From positions 1 to 25,194 of the forward strand of contig JALQXX010000023.1 in assembly GCA_023262965.1 (NCBI GenBank): a DNA stretch of 25,194 bases, given 5' to 3'. A program made the translations under genes and the position numbers. Source of the DNA: Candidatus Marinamargulisbacteria bacterium (GTDB lineage Bacteria; Margulisbacteria; Marinamargulisbacteria; UBA817). Below the pieces are notes generated by a model. It saw nothing but the letters and a program-made list of their open reading frames with translations, had not been told where the DNA came from and made no database searches. Of the stretch, positions 8,134 through 16,030 are shown one piece after another; position 1 is the first letter of the stretch, and the number at the start of each line of letters is the position of its first letter.

Positions 8134-9903
8134 TCACGGATTATTGTTTATAGGTGCATCACCTGTATGAACAGGTTCAACCGTTTCTAGTCGTGCAGCT
8201 TCGCGTTCAATTCCTTGAGAATCGGGCGTTCTTTGAGAATCGGGCCCTACCCCGCTTTCAATAGTAGCAACGTGGTCTTCAACCTCAGGAGGTTGTGTTG
8301 AAGGGCCGGTGTTTGGTATATCATTTTGCCTACTACTTTGCCTACGACTCATATTCAAGCCTCTCATTTCATTCTCCGAATTAGTTCGCTGTCTTTGATG
8401 TAACGAGGTAAGAATGGAGCGCCTATTTTTAAGAACGCAGATACAACAAACGGCTAAACCAATTACCGCAAAAATCGAGGGGATGAACCAAGCTAAAGTG
8501 GATGAATTCAAAAAGGGGGATTTGGTATCATGTCGACATACACTTGTGGTGTCATTGGACGGGATTATATAGGGGCTTAAATCCGATTCATTGAATATGT
8601 TTGTCATAATATCATGAAGTGGAATTGTGTTGTTACCAGTTATTTTTGTTAATAACATATCATTTTTTTGTATTATAAATCCGACAGGTATTTTTTGGCT
8701 GGTATTCGCCAAATTATAAAAGAAACCGCAGTCAAAAATACCAAGAAATATGTCGGCAGATTGGGATTTCGACCCAAAGCCGGCTACGGCATTTACAGAG
8801 AAGGAATTGCTTAATTGGTCGCAAAAGCTGGATGAATCCAATAATACGATTTTTTGTGGGTAGGTATCGGGTCTAATAACAGATAATGTCCCAAATATTG
8901 AGTGTTTTTTGTATTTAATAATAGGACACGACTTGATGACGCTACTAGATGGCATTGATGCTTGGGAATACGTAGGCAACAACTGAATGTATGCATTCGG
9001 AGAGTAACACATATAGGTAGGATCGGCCCCATTGCATTGAAGAGGAGCCGGGGGGGACGTAGGTAAACCTGGTGTTCCTATAGTAGTTGAGCAGGACCCA
9101 GACTTTGGTATTTCGGTGTTTATAATTGATTCGGCATCAGCTATAACGCGTTTGTATAAATTAAATATGTGTAATTCAGGAGCGTTATTTGTATTTTCAG
9201 TAATCATCCCACTATAAAAAGGATTGTACCCCACAAAGTATTCTGTATTATTTTTGTTGCTCATATAAAAACGAACACCAGATTCAGATATCGCAAAGGT
9301 TCCAAATAAACGATGAGGGAATTCGTCTCCAATAAGAAAATAATTCGTCCCGGTTTGATCAGGAAATGCACTGCACATTAATTTTCGAAAAAGTAAAAGT
9401 GGCTGAGATACCTCGGATATACAACCGTTTTTGGTTCTGGTGATAATAAATTTTACGTCTGGTTGTAAGGGGTTATTGCTAAAGTCATGGTTATGACATG
9501 CACGAGATCCAAGGGCAAATGAATATCTTGGAGGGAAACCCGAATTACACTCAAAATCGTGATTATAATTACGTAAACGAAGCAACGTATTAGACGTATC
9601 ATAAGTAGCAAAAATTTTTGTTTCTGCGTCGTAATCCGTAATAGAGTTGTAATCGGGTATATTTTCTATACAATCAGATGCTGAGGCACGTGGTAATTGA
9701 AGGCCATGAGTGGGTTGCGAGGGACCATTCTTTGACCCCGGGTCATCCAAATGACGATTAAGCCACTCGGGCTGGCGTCTATCTGTGCTAGGCGGAAACG
9801 TATCCCGTCGTAGAGCCATTTGTCTCCGCGTTTTTTCACGCGTCGGAGGTGTCGACGATTTCTGAGAAGAACGAGTTGGTAAAAAATTATTTGTACTAAA
9901 CAT
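8134..9903 (-). CDS. Single-pass membrane protein with two related Cys-containing modules, unknown function
   Basis: I do not recognise this 589-residue protein. The ATG at 9903 has a good ribosome site (AAAGGGG, 7 bases upstream). Residues 1-75 are polar, basic and Ser/Pro-rich with no signal peptide. Residues 85-265 form a folded module with cysteines at 119, 136, 161 and 177 and the signature EFPHRLFGTF...RFYMSNKNNTEYFVGY. Residues 350-441 look like a degenerate second copy: SFCDQ, FLGIFDCGFFYNLANTSQKI, PVGF and LHDIMTNIFNESD mirror module 1. One membrane helix (about 470-490, IPSIFAVIGLAVCCICV) is followed by LKNRR, which predicts a cytoplasmic tail of about 100 polar residues. It is a clear paralogue of the gene at 10030-11949. 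Both are on the same strand, each with its own promoter. How the cysteine region crosses the membrane without a signal peptide is unexplained. Confidence 0.8.
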   Translation of the reverse strand: MFSTNNFLPTRSSQKSSTPPTREKTRRQMALRRDTFPPSTDRRQPEWLNRHLDDPGSKNGPSQPTHGLQLPRASASDCIENIPDYNSITDYDAETKIFATYDTSNTLLRLRNYNHDFECNSGFPPRYSFALGSRACHNHDFSNNPLQPDVKFIITRTKNGCISEVSQPLLLFRKLMCSAFPDQTGTNYFLIGDEFPHRLFGTFAISESGVRFYMSNKNNTEYFVGYNPFYSGMITENTNNAPELHIFNLYKRVIADAESIINTEIPKSGSCSTTIGTPGLPTSPPAPLQCNGADPTYMCYSPNAYIQLLPTYSQASMPSSSVIKSCPIIKYKKHSIFGTLSVIRPDTYPQKIVLLDSSSFCDQLSNSFSVNAVAGFGSKSQSADIFLGIFDCGFFYNLANTSQKIPVGFIIQKNDMLLTKITGNNTIPLHDIMTNIFNESDLSPYIIPSNDTTSVCRHDTKSPFLNSSTLAWFIPSIFAVIGLAVCCICVLKNRRSILTSLHQRQRTNSENEMRGLNMSRRQSSRQNDIPNTGPSTQPPEVEDHVATIESGVGPDSQRTPDSQGIEREAARLETVEPVHTGDAPINNNP

Positions 9904-9943
9904 AAATTAACCCCTTTAATAGAATATAGATACTATATTTATT

Positions 9944-9973
9944 TTTATAAAGCAATGCTTTTGGTGATTTCAA
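9944..9973 (-). promoter_or_regulatory. Possible promoter of the membrane protein gene 8134-9903
   Basis: Minus-strand TTGAAA (complement of 9968-9973), an 18-base spacer and TATAAA (complement of 9944-9949). The predicted leader is about 35 bases and carries AAAGGGG before the ATG. This suggests the second paralogue is transcribed separately from the first. Confidence 0.5.
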
Positions 9974-10029
9974 TATAACATGCCCGGGGCCATGCCACCA
10001 ATAGGGTTGCAATGGTCCCGATGTATGAA

Positions 10030-11949
10030 TCACTTTTGGGCGGCAGAAGCTCTCATAAGCGCATCTTTACGTGTATTGACCAAGGATTGGAGGGCAGATG
10101 CCCCGTTCGGTTCGATAGCGCGCGGCGACGGTAGGGGGTATGGTGCAAACTGCACGGATAGCGGTGATCGTTCGGACCGGGCAGACGTCCGTAAAATGCT
10201 ATTAGTGGCGGCCACATCTGGGGAATGATCGTCGAATGAGGCGGTAGGGGGTTGTAAGCGTGTGCCATATAACAATGCATTTAATGAGCGATCTCCGGAT
10301 GCGGGGGGTGAGTTTTGTAATAATGTGCTGCGAGCGGCTGGTTCACGACAGTCAGGTGACCCAGGAGGGGTTCCCAGTTGGGTGTTGTGTAAAGATGTTG
10401 GTAAAGGGTCCTCGAATGATGCACTGGGGGAGATAAACCCTGGTCTGTCTAACCGATAGGTCGCTGGGGCTAAGGGACGATTCGGAGGGGATCCGGGAGG
10501 GGTTCCACACAATGATGCGGCTGCGAGTTGATCCGGTAATCGAGCGGCGGAGGCGGGTGAATGGTGTTTTATCGCGAGCGGATCATCGTTAACGGATGTC
10601 TCGGGGGAGGTGTGTACGGCCTCTGCAAGTGAAGATGAGGGGTTGGATTGATATGTCTGGTTGTTCAATGAAACAGGAACCTCCGTTGAGGGACGGTTTG
10701 TGGGGGGCACAGTCGCCGCCGCTTCGGGCCATATCGTCGGTTCTGGTTCAAGAGGGGCTTCCGTTGCGGCTGGTGCAACCGGCGCGACAGGTTGCTCGAG
10801 GGATTCGGGTAGTTCTGTTTCAGAAGTGGTTTCAATAGCGTCTGAATTATCCAACGCAGGAGCACCATCGGTATCACGACGCGATAGGCAATCATTGATT
10901 TTTATAAAAATCGTATAACCAAGCAAAAGAACAAAAAGGGAACTAACAACAGAAAAAAGAATTATCCATAATCTAGCCTCGGAATCGCTCATTGGTTGCA
11001 TATCCGGTGCCGGTGTCCCGATAGAAGAGGATGTCTTAGCATCTGGGATGGTTTGAGGCCTTACAGTGGTTTGAGGAGCTACCGTTTGGTCCAATGCTTC
11101 GGTTGTTGGGGCAGGGGTGGGACAGATTTTTTCGGCATCATAGCGTTCCAATCGAATGATGCTATGCGTATCGTTCATAACCCGGTTATAGATGTCGCGC
11201 AGATGTAAAAAAGGGGCATCATCGGGATTTTGGTCTATGGGGGCACCTGAGATGAGATCCATCCCTACAAAATATTTTTGATCGATGCGACCGTTCATAT
11301 AAAAGTACCCATCAGCAGAATTTACCGTCCCAAATAAACGGTGGGGCGCGTCTTTTCCAATAATAAAAAATGTGGGGTCATCTGCCGAAAATGAATCGCA
11401 CATCAAGGCACTCATCACCATAAACACCAATAGGGGTTGCGATTTTTCAGACATGCAGTCCGTATTGGTAAGGGTAAATTCCGCATACGGTTCAATGCCT
11501 ATTTCGGTGGGACGATAAGGTAGCCCCTGATAGATGTGGTTATAGCCATAACATGTCTGATTGCCAACAGAAAAAACGGTTTCTGCGGGAACCATGGTAC
11601 CACAGGGGACATTGCCGGACTCATACCCATTTAAACGGAGGGGCGAGTCGCTCCCATAATGAAATAAAATATGGGTTGATTCGTCATAAGGAATAACAAT
11701 CGTGTCGGATAGGGCGATAAAGTTGGGATCAAAAGGGAATTGGCGTCGTTGATCAGCATCGTGATGACGGCCATACTTGGACTCACCGCCATGTCCCGTG
11801 GCACTAAACAACCCCATGGGGGTATGAATATTGACAGGGGAGGGAAATAATTCGGGGGTAACCGGGGGTGTCAGAGGACTCCTACGAACCAAAGGGGGCG
11901 TTGGCCTTAACGGTAGATTTTTTGTAAATTGGGGAATACGCTGTATCAT
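10030..11949 (-). CDS. Single-pass membrane protein, Cys-containing ectodomain and long Pro/Ser-rich tail, unknown function
   Basis: Unrecognised protein of 639 residues from the ATG at 11949, which has AAAGGA eight bases upstream; a TTG two codons earlier is less likely. Residues 1-75 are polar and Pro-rich (LPLRPTPPLVRRSPLTPPV) without a signal peptide. Residues 85-265 form the module shared with the neighbour, with cysteines at 116, 133, 165 and 184. Alignable signatures are SEKSQPLLVF, ALMC, FFIIGKDAPHRLFGT, GYFYMNGRIDQKYFVG and FLHLRDIYNRV. A Thr/Pro-rich stalk (275-320) leads to one membrane helix (about 327-349, LWIILFSVVSSLFVLLLGYT). The remaining 290 residues are low-complexity, Pro/Ser/Ala-rich and acidic at first, with repeated GTPPGSP motifs. 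This stalk-helix-tail plan resembles type I receptors in layout only. Topology and function are inferred. Confidence 0.8.
   Translation of the reverse strand: MIQRIPQFTKNLPLRPTPPLVRRSPLTPPVTPELFPSPVNIHTPMGLFSATGHGGESKYGRHHDADQRRQFPFDPNFIALSDTIVIPYDESTHILFHYGSDSPLRLNGYESGNVPCGTMVPAETVFSVGNQTCYGYNHIYQGLPYRPTEIGIEPYAEFTLTNTDCMSEKSQPLLVFMVMSALMCDSFSADDPTFFIIGKDAPHRLFGTVNSADGYFYMNGRIDQKYFVGMDLISGAPIDQNPDDAPFLHLRDIYNRVMNDTHSIIRLERYDAEKICPTPAPTTEALDQTVAPQTTVRPQTIPDAKTSSSIGTPAPDMQPMSDSEARLWIILFSVVSSLFVLLLGYTIFIKINDCLSRRDTDGAPALDNSDAIETTSETELPESLEQPVAPVAPAATEAPLEPEPTIWPEAAATVPPTNRPSTEVPVSLNNQTYQSNPSSSLAEAVHTSPETSVNDDPLAIKHHSPASAARLPDQLAAASLCGTPPGSPPNRPLAPATYRLDRPGFISPSASFEDPLPTSLHNTQLGTPPGSPDCREPAARSTLLQNSPPASGDRSLNALLYGTRLQPPTASFDDHSPDVAATNSILRTSARSERSPLSVQFAPYPLPSPRAIEPNGASALQSLVNTRKDALMRASAAQK
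10225..10527 (-). repeat. Degenerate repeats encoding GTPPGSP-type motifs in the tail
   Basis: Within the cytoplasmic-side tail, ASLCGTPPGSPPNRP (about 478-492) recurs as HNTQLGTPPGSPDCREP (521-537). A weaker third version is NALLYGTRLQPP (557-568). SASFEDP (509-515) recurs as TASFDDHSP (569-577). The DNA copies also resemble each other, e.g. GGAGGGGTTCC at about 10496 and 10362, which points to internal duplication followed by drift. Confidence 0.6.
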
Positions 11950-11991
11950 TTTCAATGTCCTTTCACTGGATTGTATCTAACAATAGCTGAT

Positions 11992-12020
11992 AGTAAATCG
12001 TTAGTAAAATAGTCTGTCAA
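11992..12020 (-). promoter_or_regulatory. Promoter of the membrane protein gene 10030-11949
   Basis: Minus-strand TTGACA (complement of 12015-12020), a 17-base spacer and TTTACT (complement of 11992-11997). The leader would be about 36 bases, with AAAGGA eight bases before the ATG at 11949. Confidence 0.55.
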
Positions 12021-12048
12021 GTGCTTATTTGGTATACAATATAAATAA

Positions 12049-12077
12049 ATGACATTCGGTTTTTTTTTTGGTACACT
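12049..12077 (+). promoter_or_regulatory. Promoter of the malic enzyme operon with a T10 spacer
   Basis: ATGACA (12049-12054) and TACACT (12072-12077) are 17 bases apart; the spacer contains ten consecutive T (12060-12069). Transcription would begin near 12084, giving a 30-base leader with AAAGGA. An alternative extended -10 (TGGTATACA, 12030-12038) lies upstream. Confidence 0.55.
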
Positions 12078-12113
12078 CTTAAGAAAAAAGGACCAAAGGA
12101 AACAATAAACATT

Positions 12114-13301
12114 ATGGATATATATAGCGAAGCAATTGCATTTCATCGACACCACGGCGGCAAATTGGATGTTTGTCCCAAATTTAATATTACATCAAAG
12201 CACGATTTGTCGCTGGCCTATACTCCGGGAGTGGCCGGTGTATGTCAGGCCATCGCAGCCGATGAATCGTTAGCCTATGAATTGACCATCAAAAAAAATA
12301 CAGTGGCCATTGTTACCGATGGGTCGGCGGTATTGGGGTTGGGAAACATTGGGGCAACGGCATCCATTCCGGTTATGGAAGGCAAGGCGCTTTTGTTTAA
12401 GGAATATGCGGGTATTGATGCCTTTCCTATTTGTATACGATCGCAAAATGCGTCTGAGATTGTTACGATTGTTAAAAACATTTCCCCTATGTTTGCCGGT
12501 ATTAATCTAGAAGATATTGCCGCTCCCAAATGTTTTGAGGTTGAAACCATGTTGCAAGACATAGGTATTCCGGTTTTTCATGATGATCAGCATGGTACCG
12601 CTATTGTAACCTTAGCGGCTTTATTGAATGCGGCTAAATTAGCCAAAAAAGATGTCCGCGATTTAAAAGTGGTTATTAACGGAGCTGGTGCAGCGGGTTC
12701 AGCGATTACCGATATGCTGTTGCGAATGAATTATATTGGCGATGAAACCCGATCGGTGCGAGAGATTATTATTTGTGATTCCAAGGGGGCGATTTACGAA
12801 TCCCGTCCGGATTTAGCCCAAAATGCGGCCAAATTGCGATTAGCGCGTAAAACCAACCGTAACAATGTGAAAGGCACCTTAGCCGATGCCATGGTAAATG
12901 CCGATGTTTTTATTGGGGTGAGTGTTGCAGGGGCATTAACTGCGGATATGGTGGCATCAATGGCCGCCAAATCCATTATTTTTGCGATGGCCAATCCGAT
13001 TCCTGAGATTATGCCAGAGGAAGCTCGCGCGGCAGGGGCCTTTATAGTGGGCACTGGGCGTAGCGATTTTGCGAACCAGGTGAACAATGTGTTGGCATTT
13101 CCGGGCATTTTTCGTGGGGCCATTGACGCAAAAGCGACGCAGTTTACCCATAACATGAAATTTGCGGCAACCGAAGCCATTGCAAATGCCGTGACGGATT
13201 TGCATGTGGATCATATTTTGCCCGCCGTTTTGGATAAGGCCGTACCCTATTCGGTAGCCGAAAAAGTGAAGGAAAGTTACTGCCGATTGCAAACAGTCTA
13301 G
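12114..13301 (+). CDS. Malic enzyme (malate dehydrogenase, oxaloacetate-decarboxylating)
   Basis: It converts malate to pyruvate and CO2 with reduction of NAD(P), in the cytoplasm. The protein has 395 residues, the short bacterial form without the phosphotransacetylase-like C-terminal extension of E. coli MaeB. Recognisable features are the catalytic tyrosine in DLSLAYTPGVAGVC (Tyr36), the catalytic lysine in VMEGKALLFKEYAGIDAFP (Lys91) and metal ligands in NLEDIAAPKCFEVE (Glu133, Asp134) and FHDDQHGTAIV (Asp157-158). The dinucleotide fold is VVINGAGAAGSAI (187-197). Cofactor preference cannot be read reliably. The ATG at 12114 has AAAGGA 13 bases upstream, a rather long spacing. It is the first gene of an operon with prc and a nitroreductase; the final G of its TAG stop is the first base of the prc GTG start. 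Confidence 0.93.
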   Translation: MDIYSEAIAFHRHHGGKLDVCPKFNITSKHDLSLAYTPGVAGVCQAIAADESLAYELTIKKNTVAIVTDGSAVLGLGNIGATASIPVMEGKALLFKEYAGIDAFPICIRSQNASEIVTIVKNISPMFAGINLEDIAAPKCFEVETMLQDIGIPVFHDDQHGTAIVTLAALLNAAKLAKKDVRDLKVVINGAGAAGSAITDMLLRMNYIGDETRSVREIIICDSKGAIYESRPDLAQNAAKLRLARKTNRNNVKGTLADAMVNADVFIGVSVAGALTADMVASMAAKSIIFAMANPIPEIMPEEARAAGAFIVGTGRSDFANQVNNVLAFPGIFRGAIDAKATQFTHNMKFAATEAIANAVTDLHVDHILPAVLDKAVPYSVAEKVKESYCRLQTV

Positions 13302-15361
13302 TGACGTTTCGAATTGGTATCGTATTGGGGGTGATGAGTATAATGGGGTGGGCAGCGGGCATGTCGCTGGATTGGCAGCAACGTGTCAACAGTGTGTTGA
13401 GTCGGTCGTTGACCAAATACCATTATGTGGATCAACGAATTGACAATGCGTTTTCAAAGCGCGTGTACACATTGTTTATTGAACAGATAGATCCCAATAA
13501 GCATTTTTTTACTCAGGATGTTTTGGATGAATTGGATGCGTATACGTATCAGGTGGATAATGACATTTTGGGGAACACATTTTATTTTTACAATGCGCTG
13601 ATGGCGGCGTATAAAAAGCAACAGACATTGGTTCAGAGCATGGCCATGGATATACTTAGTGTACCCATTGATATTAATAATCCCCTGCAATTGGAAACCG
13701 ACATTGACAAGCGGGGTTATGTCAAAAATGCCGATGAATTACGGAATCGGTGGCGAGCAACGATACAATATTATATGGTTGGCCATTACATGGATTTGTA
13801 CCGTGAGGGGGATCCATCAGCCAATGAATTGGTGATTGATTCGGATCGTATTGTGGCGTCGCAATCCAAGACAGCACGGGATTTGGAACGGCGATTTCGG
13901 CGATTAGGGTCAAAAGATGATTCGGACTATTTTGAGATGTACTTAAATACGATTGCTCAGGCATTTGGGCCGCATACCACGTACTTGCCCCCAGAGGAAA
14001 AGGCTGATTTTGATATTAATATGTCGGGTCAATTGGAAGGAATTGGTGCGGTTTTGCAGGAAGATGATGGGTATATTACGGTGACGCGTATTATTCCCGG
14101 AAGTGCTGCCGATCGGCAAGGTGAATTGGCGGTCAAAGATACGCTGTTAAAGGTAGCTCCATTACCCGATGCCGAGGCGGTGAGTGTGATTGAGATGCCT
14201 GTTAAGGATGCCGTAATGCTTATTCGTGGTGCGAAAGGATCAACCGTAGTACTAACGGTTAAAAAAATAGATGGTATGGTTCAGACCATTTCGGTTGTGC
14301 GCGATGTGGTTGAAATTGAATCCACATACGCCAAATCGGGGGTATTTACGACGCCCAACCAAGCCATTGGGTATATTTATTTGCCGTCATTTTATCGGGA
14401 TTTTGATAACGATGATAATCGAAACGCGGCGAATGATGTGAAGCAGGCCTTGCGTGCATTTGACAAAGCGGGGGTGGACGGTGTTATTTTGGATTTACGC
14501 AATAATGGGGGGGGGTCATTAAAAGATGCGGTGGATATTGCGGGGTTTTTTATTGAAGAAGGGCCTATTGTTCAGGTATCGGATGGGTATAGGGGGGCGC
14601 AGGTGTATCGCGATGAGGATCCTCAGATCTGGTCAGCCGTTCCAATGGTTGTACTGGTTAATACCTTTTCGGCATCCGCATCAGAAATTGTCTCGGCGGC
14701 GTTGCAGGATTATGAACGCGCGATTATTATGGGGGACAAGCATACCTTTGGCAAAGGTACGGTACAAAAGGTGGTGAATTTGGACCGATTCTTGGCGCGT
14801 TCACAAGACCCTTTGGGATTTTTAAAAATTACCATTCAACAATACTTTCGAATTACCGGTGATACAACCCAATTTAAAGGGGTGATTCCCGATATTATCT
14901 ACCCGAGTCCTTACGATCATATGGCGGTGGGTGAAAAAGAGTTGGATTATCCCATTGAAGGCGGTCGGATCCGTCCGGTATCGTACGCACGGTGGGTTCA
15001 TCCGTCCTTCAAATCATCGGTCGTGATCCAGCATGCTAATGATCGATTACGCCAGCAATCAGTAACGCGTGTTATAGAGGATTACAATGCCTTTATGACA
15101 AATCAGCGAGCGATATCGTACCAATCGGTGCGATTGACGGATACCTGGAATACAATGCAACGGGTGAAATCCGCCAACGAATCCCTAAAAACATTGGCGG
15201 TGGATACGCGGTATACATCCTATAAACCCATTATGCCCGCAGCCGATACCACTAGTGATACGGAATTGTACCGCAATTGGGTGGACGGGTTTAAAACCGA
15301 TGTTGTATTAAATGATGCCTTTGTGGTGTTGGCAGAGATGGGGGCCCGCCGGGATGGATGA
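13301..15361 (+). CDS. prc: Tail-specific (carboxy-terminal processing) protease, S41 family
   Basis: This periplasmic Ser/Lys protease trims or degrades proteins from their C-termini and in several bacteria controls peptidoglycan hydrolases. It has 686 residues, the long Prc/Tsp form. A signal peptide covers about residues 1-20 (RIGIVLGVMSIMGWAAG). An N-terminal helical domain includes FIEQIDPNKHFFTQDVLDEL. The PDZ domain starts near LEGIGAVLQEDDGYITV (245-261). The S41 core has VILDLRNNGGGSLKDAVDIAG (395-415), FSASASEI with the nucleophile near Ser459, Asp470, and FGKGTVQ with Lys485. The C-terminal region PVSYARWVHPSFK belongs to the Prc-type extension. The GTG start shares one base with the malic enzyme stop, and the end overlaps the nitroreductase by 8 bases. 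NNGGGS is encoded over a run of nine G (14507-14515). Confidence 0.94.
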   Translation: MTFRIGIVLGVMSIMGWAAGMSLDWQQRVNSVLSRSLTKYHYVDQRIDNAFSKRVYTLFIEQIDPNKHFFTQDVLDELDAYTYQVDNDILGNTFYFYNALMAAYKKQQTLVQSMAMDILSVPIDINNPLQLETDIDKRGYVKNADELRNRWRATIQYYMVGHYMDLYREGDPSANELVIDSDRIVASQSKTARDLERRFRRLGSKDDSDYFEMYLNTIAQAFGPHTTYLPPEEKADFDINMSGQLEGIGAVLQEDDGYITVTRIIPGSAADRQGELAVKDTLLKVAPLPDAEAVSVIEMPVKDAVMLIRGAKGSTVVLTVKKIDGMVQTISVVRDVVEIESTYAKSGVFTTPNQAIGYIYLPSFYRDFDNDDNRNAANDVKQALRAFDKAGVDGVILDLRNNGGGSLKDAVDIAGFFIEEGPIVQVSDGYRGAQVYRDEDPQIWSAVPMVVLVNTFSASASEIVSAALQDYERAIIMGDKHTFGKGTVQKVVNLDRFLARSQDPLGFLKITIQQYFRITGDTTQFKGVIPDIIYPSPYDHMAVGEKELDYPIEGGRIRPVSYARWVHPSFKSSVVIQHANDRLRQQSVTRVIEDYNAFMTNQRAISYQSVRLTDTWNTMQRVKSANESLKTLAVDTRYTSYKPIMPAADTTSDTELYRNWVDGFKTDVVLNDAFVVLAEMGARRDG

Positions 15362-16013
15362 GGGGGTTAGCTGTCGGCATTGCAAACGGGCATTTACATC
15401 ACAGACGGTGCCCACATCAATTTTAGAGCGTAGTTTGCAGATAGCGGCTCAGTCCCCATCGTCAAAAAACACTCAGCCCTGGCAGGTGGCAGTGGTTCGT
15501 GGCGATACCAAGGCGGCCTTGGTTCGAGCCATGTGCGCTAAATTCGATGATAGGATTGTTGAGGCTCCGGACTATGTGTATACCATGACCCCGATGCCCT
15601 CTGATTTTTCAAAACGGGCACGGGATTGCGGGCATGCCCTATACGCGTTGAAGGGAATTGATCGAGAGGATACGGCCGCTCGGGAGGCCCATTTGCGTGA
15701 AAATTACACATTTTTTGGGGCGCCGGTGGCTTTAATTTGCCATATGCCGGCTCAATCGGAGCGCGGCACCTTTTTAGATATGGGTTGCTTTATTCAATCG
15801 TTAATGGTGACCTTGGTTGAGGCGGGTTTGGGGTGTTGCCCCCAATACAGCATTTGTTCGTATAGCGATACTATCCGACAGATAGTGGGTTTAGGATCGG
15901 ATCGATGGATAGCGTGTGGGATTGCGGTGGGCTATCCGGACGAAACGGCCGTGGTGAATACATTTGTACCCAACAGGCTCCCCCTAACCGCATTCACACA
16001 GTGGTTGAACTAA
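15354..16013 (+). CDS. Nitroreductase-family flavoprotein
   Basis: A 219-residue FMN-dependent NAD(P)H oxidoreductase of the nitroreductase fold, probably cytoplasmic; the physiological substrate is unknown. Family marks are the N-terminal region CKRAFTSQTVPTSILERSLQ followed by AAQSPSSKNTQPWQVAVV, which matches the FMN-binding APSxxNxQPW pattern. The mid-protein segment MGCFIQSLMVTLVEAGLGCC and the late WIACGIAVGYPD are also typical. The ATG at 15354 lies in the last codons of prc (8-base overlap); the frame is open further upstream, but homology starts only after this ATG. CRHC near the N-terminus and the CC pair at GLGCCPQ add extra cysteines; a CxxC at that position is uncommon. It is the last gene of the malic enzyme-prc operon, 17 bases from the end of convergent fumC. 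Confidence 0.9.
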   Translation: MDEGVSCRHCKRAFTSQTVPTSILERSLQIAAQSPSSKNTQPWQVAVVRGDTKAALVRAMCAKFDDRIVEAPDYVYTMTPMPSDFSKRARDCGHALYALKGIDREDTAAREAHLRENYTFFGAPVALICHMPAQSERGTFLDMGCFIQSLMVTLVEAGLGCCPQYSICSYSDTIRQIVGLGSDRWIACGIAVGYPDETAVVNTFVPNRLPLTAFTQWLN

Positions 16014-16030
16014 GCATAGTACACTGAGGA

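Noticed and set aside
9980-9995. CATG-flanked GC-rich palindrome as a terminator for the 639-aa gene
   Set aside because: The arms do not pair through the centre (a C-C mismatch) and no T run follows on the minus strand.
10596-10918. Plus-strand Gly/Val/Ser-rich frames across the membrane protein tail
   Set aside because: They are the complement of low-complexity Pro/Ala/Thr codons, which naturally stay open on the other strand.
12794-13180. Minus-strand open frame of 128 codons inside the malic enzyme gene
   Set aside because: It is the antisense shadow of conserved malic enzyme codons and is rich in Ala/Met as such shadows are; no ribosome site.
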